Shown here piece by piece: positions 16,959 to 24,316 of a stretch of 27,475 bases of DNA. Position 1 is the stretch's first letter. The number at the start of each line of letters is the position of its first letter. The notes beneath the pieces were generated by a model that was not told the origin of the DNA, did not search any database, and worked only from the letters and a program-made list of their open reading frames with translations. A program made the position numbers and the translations under genes. The DNA is from an uncultured Saprospirales bacterium (GTDB lineage: Bacteria; Bacteroidota; Bacteroidia; Chitinophagales; Saprospiraceae), in the NCBI GenBank assembly GCA_937926355.1, contig CALAZP010000250.1:1-27475 (forward strand), written 5' to 3'.

Positions 16959-17979
16959 AAGGACCAGTTTATTATTAATATTACTTTTAGTTGCGGGCTT
17001 AAGTTATTGGTTAGCATCTAATTTAGGATATAAAAAGGGATTAGATTCAATGGACGAATTGTCCTCTGAAAGAAATTTTGCAATTCCAAATATTGATGAG
17101 GTAGCTAAGATATTTTTAGCAGATAGGAGGGGTAATACTACGCTTTTGCTCAGGCAAAAGGATAAATGGTTGGTTAACAACCAATACAAAGCTAATCCCA
17201 ACACCATAGAAAATTTGTTGAATACTATTCAAAAGATTGAAATTAAATACAAACCACCTAAAGCAGCAGTGAAACAGATGGTTGCCAACCTAGCAACCGA
17301 AGGCATCAAGGTTATGGTGTATGATGAAAGGGATAATTTGCTCAAGTCTTATTACGTAGGTGGTGCCACGGGAGATGAATTGGGGACCTACATTATAATG
17401 GAAGGATTTGAGGAACCATATGTAGGGCATCTTCCAGGATGGACAGGTAATATTCGTTTTAGATATAACTTAACGGGGGAAGATTGGAGAGACAAAACTG
17501 TTTTTGAGTATCCTTTAGGGACTATTAAAAAAATCAGTATAGACTACCCAAATCAATCTCAATATTCTTTTTCCTTGGAAAAAAAGGGAAGAGATTATTT
17601 CCTGAGTAGGCCTCATAATAGCAATGTACAAAAGGAGATTTTAGTTAATCGGGGACAAGTAGAAAGGTATTTAAAGGCTTTTGAAAAAATGGGTGCTGAG
17701 GCTTTTGAAAATGATAATCCTAAAAAGGATTCGATTAAAGGGCAAGTTCCATTTGCATTGATTAATCTAGAATCTACAAAAGGTCACTCTCAAAAAGTAC
17801 ACTTATTTCCAATTCAACCTACTTATATTCAGGTAGATGCGCAAACTGGGGAACCAATTTCCTCAGCCAATATTATTGAACGCTATTTCGCCTTTAATTT
17901 TCCAAATGATTTATACTTGATACAACATAGGGTTTTTCAAAAAATCCTGTTGAGCTATGAATATTTTGTAGCCAAATGA
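16942..17979 (+). CDS. DUF4340 domain protein coupled to gldG
   Basis: The protein has 345 residues. The N-terminal membrane helix (SLLLILLLVAGLSYWLA, about 8-25) is followed by an extracytoplasmic domain with the DUF4340 features: VAKIFLADRRGNTTLLLRQKD and KWLVNNQYKANPNTIENLL near residues 54-92, and YYVGGATGDELGTYI about 138-152. The function of the family is not established; its genes often follow GldG-like genes, which fits here. The gene overlaps gldG by 17 nt from the ATG at 16942. A second ATG at 16951 gives an 8-nt overlap and is equally possible. The co-linear overlap suggests that it works with the GldAFG transporter. Confidence 0.85.
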   Translation: MLNMDKRTSLLLILLLVAGLSYWLASNLGYKKGLDSMDELSSERNFAIPNIDEVAKIFLADRRGNTTLLLRQKDKWLVNNQYKANPNTIENLLNTIQKIEIKYKPPKAAVKQMVANLATEGIKVMVYDERDNLLKSYYVGGATGDELGTYIIMEGFEEPYVGHLPGWTGNIRFRYNLTGEDWRDKTVFEYPLGTIKKISIDYPNQSQYSFSLEKKGRDYFLSRPHNSNVQKEILVNRGQVERYLKAFEKMGAEAFENDNPKKDSIKGQVPFALINLESTKGHSQKVHLFPIQPTYIQVDAQTGEPISSANIIERYFAFNFPNDLYLIQHRVFQKILLSYEYFVAK

Positions 17980-18010
17980 TTCCAAAAGCTTTGAAGTGAT
18001 TCCAAAAGCT
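17977..18010 (+). repeat. 14-bp direct repeat with 20-bp period after the DUF4340 gene
   Basis: TGATTCCAAAAGCT occurs at 17977-17990 and again, identically, at 17997-18010. The first copy contains the stop codon of the DUF4340 gene. The remaining 6 nt of each unit differ. It may be a small tandem duplication or a double binding site in the 53-nt gap before the next gene. Confidence 0.8.
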
Positions 18011-18032
18011 AATCAGCAACGGTTTATAATTG

Positions 18033-19142
18033 ATGATTATGAACTATGTAATTTGGAATCTCTTTATGGTAATCTCATTAGCCAATGTCAATTGGGGATT
18101 TTATGCACATAGAATAATTAATCAACAAGCGGTATTTTCTCTGCCACCTGAACTCTTGAAGTTTTACAAGCATCACATAGACTACCTTCAAGAACATGCT
18201 GTAGATCCTGATAAACGCAGATACGCTTCTGAATTTGAGGCGATACGGCATTACATAGATTTGGATTACTGGGGACAATTCCCTTTTGAGAATCTTACCA
18301 AAAACTTTAGAACGGATGTAAAGCATCACCTGCAATGGACTTTAAAAAAAAATGATGATTTAACCCCTGTTAAGGTAATATTAGATGGGCAGCAATTAAG
18401 GTGGATATATGGTGCTCAAGTATTGGGTAGCGTAAGTACTGCACAATTCGATTCAATTTATCAGTATTATATATGGAATCGTTATTACGAACAGCCTTGG
18501 ACCATAAATACATCGCAATTGTATGAAAATGATGCTTTTCAATTAGATTTTATTGTTGAAGATGGTTTGTCTTTACATGGGATTTTACCCTATTTTTTAC
18601 CAACAATTCAAGCCAATCTTACAAAGGCATTTGAAAATAATGACCTAAAAAAGATACTCAAATTATCAGCAGAAATAGGACATTATATAGCTGATGCAAC
18701 TGTACCCTTACACACTACGGAAAATTACAATGGGCAACTTACAGGGCAAAAGGGGATTCATGCTTTTTGGGAAACTCAAATTCCAGAATTACTGTTGGAA
18801 TCACATTTTAATTTATGGGCTGAACCTGCAAAATATATTAGATCAATTGATGAATATTTTTGGAAAATTGTCCTAGACAGTCATTTTTTAGTTCCCTCGG
18901 TATTTGAAAAGGAACGGAAAGTAAGGAATCGATTTACAGAGGCTGAACAGTACTGTTATGATTGGCGAAATAATCAATTGACCAAAATAAACTGCCAAAA
19001 TCTAATAAAGGCTTTTTACGATTCTCTTAAAGGTCAAGTAGATGCTAGAATGCGCTTTGCTATTACTGCAGTAGCCTCTTCCTGGTTAACTGCTTGGACA
19101 GATGCTGGAAGACCTCCACTTACTTTTGAAAAGTTAGATTGA
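18033..19142 (+). CDS. Secreted zinc-dependent phospholipase C / S1-P1 nuclease-type hydrolase
   Basis: From the ATG at 18033 the protein has 369 residues. After a signal peptide the mature protein would begin at Trp21 (NVN-WGFYAH), whose amino group is a zinc ligand in this superfamily. Further ligand-like residues fall in order: His26, Asp59, His73, then H217-x3-D221 and His227 in GHYIADATVPLH, and H243-x3-E247 in GIHAFWE. This matches the trinuclear zinc site of bacterial phospholipase C and S1/P1 nucleases. It should cleave phosphodiester bonds in phospholipids or nucleic acids outside the cytoplasm; which one cannot be decided. The TTG at 18030 is in frame just before the chosen ATG, and ATG 18039 is also possible. 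A 48-nt gap separates it from the DUF368 gene. Confidence 0.83.
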   Translation: MIMNYVIWNLFMVISLANVNWGFYAHRIINQQAVFSLPPELLKFYKHHIDYLQEHAVDPDKRRYASEFEAIRHYIDLDYWGQFPFENLTKNFRTDVKHHLQWTLKKNDDLTPVKVILDGQQLRWIYGAQVLGSVSTAQFDSIYQYYIWNRYYEQPWTINTSQLYENDAFQLDFIVEDGLSLHGILPYFLPTIQANLTKAFENNDLKKILKLSAEIGHYIADATVPLHTTENYNGQLTGQKGIHAFWETQIPELLLESHFNLWAEPAKYIRSIDEYFWKIVLDSHFLVPSVFEKERKVRNRFTEAEQYCYDWRNNQLTKINCQNLIKAFYDSLKGQVDARMRFAITAVASSWLTAWTDAGRPPLTFEKLD

Positions 19143-19190
19143 AGTTTACCTCGACGCCAAAATTCAGAAAAGGATTTGTAATTTTGAATC

Positions 19191-20126
19191 ATGAAATGGA
19201 ATTCAAATAACTTTCTCTTAATGTTGAAAGGAGCCATTATGGGCATAGCAGAAGTCATACCTGGAGTTTCAGGAGGTACTATTGCATTCATCACAGGAAT
19301 CTATGGAACTTTACTAAGTTCAATCAAAAATATTTTAGGACCCGAAGCTTGGATAGCACTAAAAAAAGATGGAATAAGGGCGTGGTGGGAAGTGATTAAT
19401 GGAAATTTTTTATTGTTCCTTATAATGGGAATGATTGGAGGATTGATAATTGGGATTTTTGGTATTACGTTTCTATTAGAAACTTATCCATTATTACTCT
19501 GGTCTTTCTTTTTTGGATTGATTCTGGCGTCATCTTTCTATGTGGGAAATAAAGTGCCGCATTGGCAACCTTTAACTTTTTTTACTCTTGCAATTGGCTT
19601 TGGTATCGCTTTTAGTTTGACTTTTCTCCAGCCTGGCTTGGGTAATGAAAATATGTGGTTTGTTTTTCTTTCCGGGGCCATTGCAATTTCTGCTTTAATT
19701 TTACCTGGGGTATCTGGAAGTTTTATTCTATTATTATTAGGGATGTATACCATTATCCTTCCAGCTGCAAAATCAGCTTTAACGAATTTTGAACCGGTTT
19801 CTCTTCAGATTATTGTTGTCTTTGCCGCCGGTTGTTTAATCGGCCTGGCGCTATTTTCAAGAGTCTTATCGTGGGCATTTAAAAATCATGAAGGATTAAC
19901 TTTAGCTTTATTAACTGGTTTTATTCTGGGATCACTAGGAAAAATTTGGCCCTGGAGAAATATTATTACTTACAGGACTAATAGTAAAGGAGAATCAGTT
20001 CCTTTTTTAGAAAGAATAGTTTGGCCCAGTGGATTTGAAGGAGACCCTATGACATTTGGTTGTTTGATTGCCATTCTTCTTGGTATAGTGATAGTATATC
20101 TTTTTGGAAGATTAGAAAAAAATTAA
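19191..20126 (+). CDS. DUF368 membrane protein (PopT-type polyprenyl-phosphate transporter family)
   Basis: The 311-residue protein has about eight to nine membrane helices. The family signature occurs twice, as in an inverted-repeat transporter: GIAEVIPGVSGGTIAFITGIY near residues 18-38 and ALILPGVSGSFILLLLGMY near 165-185. DUF368 proteins have been shown to recycle undecaprenyl phosphate across the cytoplasmic membrane for cell-wall synthesis; that role is transferred from the family and not tested here. The stop codon shares one base with the aroE start (TAATG at 20124-20128), so the two genes are translationally coupled. Confidence 0.9.
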   Translation: MKWNSNNFLLMLKGAIMGIAEVIPGVSGGTIAFITGIYGTLLSSIKNILGPEAWIALKKDGIRAWWEVINGNFLLFLIMGMIGGLIIGIFGITFLLETYPLLLWSFFFGLILASSFYVGNKVPHWQPLTFFTLAIGFGIAFSLTFLQPGLGNENMWFVFLSGAIAISALILPGVSGSFILLLLGMYTIILPAAKSALTNFEPVSLQIIVVFAAGCLIGLALFSRVLSWAFKNHEGLTLALLTGFILGSLGKIWPWRNIITYRTNSKGESVPFLERIVWPSGFEGDPMTFGCLIAILLGIVIVYLFGRLEKN

Positions 20127-20872
20127 TGATGTCGGTTTCGAATAGATTTGGGTTAATTGGGTTTCCTTTAACTCACTCCTTTTCAAAAAAATATTTTACA
20201 GAAAAGTTTGAAAAAGAGGGTTTATCCAAGGATTTCCAGTATGATTTATTTCCAATTGAAAATGCTAGCGATTTTAAGAATATTATTGGGCTTTATCCCG
20301 AATTAAAGGGGTTAAATGTTACGATTCCTCATAAGGAATCTGTCCTGCCACTTTTGGATGAAATAGATCAATCAGCTTCGACTATTGGAGCAGTAAATAC
20401 CATTAAGATTGAAAAAGGGAAAACCAAAGGTTATAATACCGATGTCATTGGCTTTAAAGAATCTTTGCAAACTTTTTTGAAAGGAACTCCAATCAAACAG
20501 GCTTTGATATTAGGTACAGGTGGAGCGGGAAAAGCCGTTGCCTATGTGTTACAACAAATGAATATATCTTTTGAGTGGGTGAGTAGGGGAAGTGTTAAGG
20601 GGGTATTGAATTACTCAAATTTAAAAGGAAGTTTGAATGATTTTAAATTAATTATAAATACTACTCCTTTAGGTACCTATCCAAATGTTGATGCCTGCCC
20701 TGATATTCCATATCAAGAATTGACCAATCACCATTTTTTGTTTGATTTGGTATATAATCCTACCACAACCACTTTCATGAAAAAGGGACTAGACGCTAAT
20801 TGTAAAGTCATTAACGGATTAGAAATGTTGCATTTACAAGCTGATGCGGCTTGGGAAATTTGGAATTCCTAA
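20126..20872 (+). CDS. aroE: Shikimate dehydrogenase
   Basis: The 248-residue protein reduces 3-dehydroshikimate to shikimate with NADPH in aromatic amino acid synthesis. Motifs in order are GFPLTHSFSKKYF (substrate-binding Ser residues), GLNVTIPHK with catalytic Lys70, IGAVNTI, KGYNTDVIGF with catalytic Asp106, the nucleotide-binding GTGGAGKA (130-137), NTTPLGTYP, VYNPTTT and NGLEMLHLQADAAW. The frame is open further upstream to 20060, but that stretch lies inside the DUF368 gene. The ATG at 20126, overlapping the preceding stop by one base, gives a normal N-terminus; the next codon is also ATG (20129). Confidence 0.95.
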   Translation: MMSVSNRFGLIGFPLTHSFSKKYFTEKFEKEGLSKDFQYDLFPIENASDFKNIIGLYPELKGLNVTIPHKESVLPLLDEIDQSASTIGAVNTIKIEKGKTKGYNTDVIGFKESLQTFLKGTPIKQALILGTGGAGKAVAYVLQQMNISFEWVSRGSVKGVLNYSNLKGSLNDFKLIINTTPLGTYPNVDACPDIPYQELTNHHFLFDLVYNPTTTTFMKKGLDANCKVINGLEMLHLQADAAWEIWNS

Positions 20873-20884
20873 ACATATTAACTA

Positions 20885-22075
20885 ATGGAAGGTAAGTTAC
20901 CTGATTTTAACAATACTGAAATTGCTTTTGCAATTAGAGGAAATAGAGAGTTAAAAAAAATGGCTTGGTTATTTAAATGGATGGCTAATCCATTATTAAC
21001 TAAATGGTTAGGCAAACTAGGAAGTTGGGCTATTCAAAACCATTTTCCATTTGCCAAAGATATAGTTCTATCCACTCTTTTCTATCAATTTTGTGGTGGT
21101 CGAACGCTACTAGAGACGGAGAAGGCTATAGAGAATTTAAAATCTTTTGGGGTTCATACTATATTAGATTATGGAGCAGAAGGTAAATCTGAGGAGGATG
21201 AACTTAACTATACCATGAATGAATTGCTGAGGGCCATAGAATTTTCCTCTAGACAAAGCGGAATTCCAGCAATCGGGGTTAAACTGACCGGTTTGGTTAA
21301 AAACTCGGTTTTAGAAAAAATATCTCAGGAAAAATGGAATATTCATGAGGAATCTGCTCTTGCCATACCTCATTACAAGAATTTTTTGAAGCGGATTGAT
21401 ACAATATGCAATGCGGCAGCAGAAAAAAATATTAGAGTGGCCATTGATGCTGAGGAGAGCTGGATGCAATGGGCCATTGATGAAGTAGTAACCTGGATGA
21501 TGGAGCGGTATAACAAAAAAGGAGTGGTCGTCTACCATACTTTCCAAATGTACCGTACCGATCGATTGGTATATTTAAAAGATTCTCTAAAAAGAGCCAA
21601 AGCAAAGGGGTATTATTTGGGGGCAAAGTTAGTTCGTGGGGCTTATATGGATAAAGAGCGTAAAAGAGCATCGGATCAAGGTTATCCATCACCTATTCAA
21701 CCAAATAAAATAGCCACAGATCAGGCTTTTGATACAGCTATTTTATTTTGTTTGGAACATAGAGAACATATAGCTTTAATTAACGCTTCTCATAATGCCA
21801 ATAGTTGTTACCTTCAAGCTAAATATATGTTGGATCATCATATTCCCACTCAAAGCTTGGATATTGGCTTTTCCCAACTTTTCGGAATGTCAGATAATCT
21901 AACGTTCGGTTTAGCTAAGGTTCATTTTAATGTTTCAAAATATGTTCCTTATGGTCAGGTTAAAGAAGTAATTCCTTACTTAGTGAGAAGGGCAGAAGAG
22001 AATACTTCTGTTACCGGTGATATGTCTCGTGAATTAACTATGATTCAAATGGAGATAAAAAGAAGAGGTATTTAG
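20885..22075 (+). CDS. Proline dehydrogenase (monofunctional, FAD-dependent)
   Basis: The 396-residue protein oxidises proline to pyrroline-5-carboxylate with FAD, feeding electrons to the respiratory chain. The PRODH barrel motifs are present: TILDYGAEGK, GVKLTGL, VAIDAEESWMQ, VYHTFQMYRTDRL, LGAKLVRGAYMDKER, NASHNANS, FSQLFGMSDNLTFGL and the C-terminal YVPYGQVKEVIPYLVRRAEEN with its conserved Arg-Arg. It lacks the pyrroline-5-carboxylate dehydrogenase half found in PutA, as is usual in Bacteroidota. It follows aroE by 12 nt and is convergent with rlmI (27 nt between stop codons). Confidence 0.92.
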   Translation: MEGKLPDFNNTEIAFAIRGNRELKKMAWLFKWMANPLLTKWLGKLGSWAIQNHFPFAKDIVLSTLFYQFCGGRTLLETEKAIENLKSFGVHTILDYGAEGKSEEDELNYTMNELLRAIEFSSRQSGIPAIGVKLTGLVKNSVLEKISQEKWNIHEESALAIPHYKNFLKRIDTICNAAAEKNIRVAIDAEESWMQWAIDEVVTWMMERYNKKGVVVYHTFQMYRTDRLVYLKDSLKRAKAKGYYLGAKLVRGAYMDKERKRASDQGYPSPIQPNKIATDQAFDTAILFCLEHREHIALINASHNANSCYLQAKYMLDHHIPTQSLDIGFSQLFGMSDNLTFGLAKVHFNVSKYVPYGQVKEVIPYLVRRAEENTSVTGDMSRELTMIQMEIKRRGI

Positions 22076-22102
22076 GTTATTTTATTAATGGTTGAATTCG
22101 AT

Positions 22103-23266
22103 TTATTCTACCAATAATAAAAAACCTTTTAAGTAGGATCCTTCAGGATGGTAAAGATTGACAGGGTGATCTGCTGGTTGACTTAGTTTTCTTAGGACTT
22201 TTATTTTTCTTCCGCTTTCCATTCCAGCTGATACCAAAGTGTCTAAAAATAATTGGGAATCGATTACTTGTGAACATGAAAACGTAAATAGACAGCCATT
22301 TCTCGCTATTTTTTTCATGGCCAATGCATTCAATCTTTTATAACCTTGTACCGCATTGTGTTTTTTGCGTAAATTTTTGGCGTAAGCCGGCGGGTCTACA
22401 ATCATTAAATCGTAGACTTGGTCGGAATTTTTTAAATAATTGATTACATCCTCAGCATAATGATGCGCCTTAATAGTGGATGAATCAAAATTGAGGTGCA
22501 CATTAGATTCAAGTTGTTCAATAGCTGATTTTGATATATCCACAGAATCCACTACTAAAGCTCCAGCACGAATAGCATATAGGGTAAAACCACCGGTATA
22601 GCTGAAAGCATTTAGAACTTTTTTTCCTTTGGAATAGGATCCAACAAGTAAACGATTATCTCGTTGATCTAAAAAAAAACCAGTTTTTTGTCCTGCAACT
22701 ATATCAATACCAAAAATCAATCCATTTTCAAGAATTTTAGTTTGAGTTTGGCTTCCCTTTAAATATCCATTTTGGCCATCTTGAACCGGTGTTCTGTAGT
22801 ATATAGTCTCTAAATTGTTTTGAAAAATGGCATCCAATGCTTTACTAATAGGTGATAAATCGGAATACATTCCTACGCTATGAGGTTGAATGACCGCTAT
22901 ATCATTGTAAATATCAATAATCAATCCTGGCAAATCATCTCCTTCTGCATGTACCAACCTAAAAGCCGAATTTTGGTCATCTAAAGGATAATATCCTGAA
23001 ATCCTTCTCCTTTCTAAAGCTTTTACTAAGCGTTCCTGGTAAAATTCCAAATCGATCTCCCGAATATCATTAGTTAACATCCTAATGGCGATACTTCCAT
23101 TTTGAAAATGGCCAGTTCCTAACTCTTGACCTTTATAGTTGTATACATGTACTGCTCTGCCATCAGTTATGGTGGGAACCTCTTTAATAGCCCCTGAAAA
23201 AATCCAAGGATGGCCCCTCTTTACTGAGGCATCTTTTCCTTGCTTCAAATAGATTTTTGGATGCAT
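22103..23266 (-). CDS. rlmI: Class I SAM-dependent rRNA methyltransferase, RlmI type (23S rRNA cytosine-C5)
   Basis: The 387-residue protein has an N-terminal PUA-like RNA-binding domain (GHPWIFSGAI; about 1-75), a central EEHEE-like domain ending GQKTGFFLDQRDNR, and a Rossmann methyltransferase domain. That domain carries VLNAFSYTGGFTLYA (SAM motif I), VDSVDIS (acidic loop), MIVDPPAYAK (motif IV) and FTFSCSQVID with the candidate catalytic Cys. The family methylates C1962 of 23S rRNA in E. coli; the same target is likely but not proven here. It begins only 3 nt after the PorP/SprF gene, so a translation-related gene appears to share the transcript of a secretion/adhesion pair. Confidence 0.9.
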   Translation of the reverse strand: MHPKIYLKQGKDASVKRGHPWIFSGAIKEVPTITDGRAVHVYNYKGQELGTGHFQNGSIAIRMLTNDIREIDLEFYQERLVKALERRRISGYYPLDDQNSAFRLVHAEGDDLPGLIIDIYNDIAVIQPHSVGMYSDLSPISKALDAIFQNNLETIYYRTPVQDGQNGYLKGSQTQTKILENGLIFGIDIVAGQKTGFFLDQRDNRLLVGSYSKGKKVLNAFSYTGGFTLYAIRAGALVVDSVDISKSAIEQLESNVHLNFDSSTIKAHHYAEDVINYLKNSDQVYDLMIVDPPAYAKNLRKKHNAVQGYKRLNALAMKKIARNGCLFTFSCSQVIDSQLFLDTLVSAGMESGRKIKVLRKLSQPADHPVNLYHPEGSYLKGFLLLVE

Positions 23267-23269
23267 TTT

Positions 23270-24316
23270 TTAAAAACTAATTGAAGGGTATTTTATTCTA
23301 TTTTCTGAATTCTTAAAAACTAATATTAATTGAAATTCAACAGCCCCCCTTCCTTGATTGACTGCTGATAATTCAGAAATAGTGAATTCGTAATTGACCC
23401 CGAATTGAATAGGATCTCTTTGTATCATAACAGCTACCGCCATAGACTCGGGTCTTAATCGGCCAGTCCAATAATTAGATTGATGTAAAAAGGCTCCTAA
23501 TCTAAATCCAATTTCATCGTATCCATTCCCTTTAAATGTTAGATAGTTGCCGAGAGTCAAACTGGTTCCATAAGACTGATTCATCCAAATGAAACTAGGT
23601 AGCACACCAATATTTTTATTGAAATAATAATTGAGGCCCCCATGTAATACCCATCGGCGTTCTAGTTGGTAAGTATTGCCTTCAAACAATGAAATATTAG
23701 GTTGAGCCACATGATAACCACTGCCTCCTAAATATGCTGAGAAATCTTTGTTAAAAACACCTGTCCAAAGTATTCCAGCTTGAAAATCTGGAAATAAAGA
23801 ACTGGTTCTTGCTGCCCAATTTTCTCCGTTTTGAATATCTAGATTTATACGTTCTGTGTCTATATCCCATTGATTACTAAACCATAATTGATTCGTTTTT
23901 AGACGATGTTGGCCAATGCCAGCCTGAAAACCAGCAGTTAAGTAGTGTGAATTGCTTCTATTACTACTAGCTATTTTTTTATGATAAGCAAAGCCTACCA
24001 TTATTTCAGATTTTTGAAAATTAGAACGAGGATGATTATTTTGATGTGCCCCAATATTCCATCCCATAAAATTACCTCTCTGATCAGATTTTTTATAGTC
24101 TACTGCAATAGAATAACCTTTAAATGCATCCTCTTGCAGCAAGGTGCCGAAAAGATTTCGATACTGAAGACCAATTTTAAAATCACCTTCAAAAGCACCT
24201 ATTAATGCTGGGTTGAGTTGAGACGAACTGGAGTTGGCGAAATTATACCTATAATCTTGGCTATTTAAAACACAACTCGTTAATAAAAATAACCCCCAAA
24301 TCCCTAAGTTCTTCAT
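23270..24316 (-). CDS. PorP/SprF-family type IX secretion outer-membrane protein
   Basis: The 348-residue protein has a short N-terminal signal (MKNLGIWGLFLLTSCVLNSQ) and the family-typical segment SSSQLNPALIGAFEGDFKIGLQYRNLF. The rest is a beta-barrel pattern with aromatic strand ends (FMGWNIGAHQNN, HYLTAGFQAGIGQH, IGVLPSFIWMNQSYG, FGVNYEFTIS). Members such as SprF help a cognate T9SS substrate reach the cell surface and are usually encoded next to it. Here the start codon overlaps the stop of the SprB-repeat adhesin gene (ATGA, 24313-24316), the expected pairing for type B substrates. Cys15 in LLTSC could also be read as a lipobox; I favour ordinary cleavage near NSQ-D. Confidence 0.87.
   Translation of the reverse strand: MKNLGIWGLFLLTSCVLNSQDYRYNFANSSSSQLNPALIGAFEGDFKIGLQYRNLFGTLLQEDAFKGYSIAVDYKKSDQRGNFMGWNIGAHQNNHPRSNFQKSEIMVGFAYHKKIASSNRSNSHYLTAGFQAGIGQHRLKTNQLWFSNQWDIDTERINLDIQNGENWAARTSSLFPDFQAGILWTGVFNKDFSAYLGGSGYHVAQPNISLFEGNTYQLERRWVLHGGLNYYFNKNIGVLPSFIWMNQSYGTSLTLGNYLTFKGNGYDEIGFRLGAFLHQSNYWTGRLRPESMAVAVMIQRDPIQFGVNYEFTISELSAVNQGRGAVEFQLILVFKNSENRIKYPSISF

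Noticed and set aside
19179..19186. TAATTTTG, a perfect match to the Bacteroidota -7 consensus TAnnTTTG, just before the DUF368 gene
   Set aside because: It lies 4 nt before the ATG at 19191, so transcription would start at or after the start codon, and no TTG -33 box is placed correctly. Likely chance in AT-rich DNA.
19158..19186. Inverted repeat CAAAATT / AATTTTG in the gap before the DUF368 gene
   Set aside because: Seven-bp AT-rich arms with a 15-nt loop are expected by chance at this base composition, and no T run follows.
20060..20125. Upstream extension of the aroE frame into the DUF368 gene
   Set aside because: The added residues are out-of-frame DUF368 coding sequence and do not resemble a shikimate dehydrogenase N-terminus. 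The ATG at 20126 fits the family.
22082..22120. Imperfect inverted repeat TTATTAATGGT / ACCAATAATAA at the convergent end of proline dehydrogenase and rlmI
   Set aside because: Ten of eleven positions pair, but the stem is AT-rich, the loop is 17 nt, one arm lies in rlmI coding sequence and neither strand has a T run directly after it. Too weak to call a terminator.
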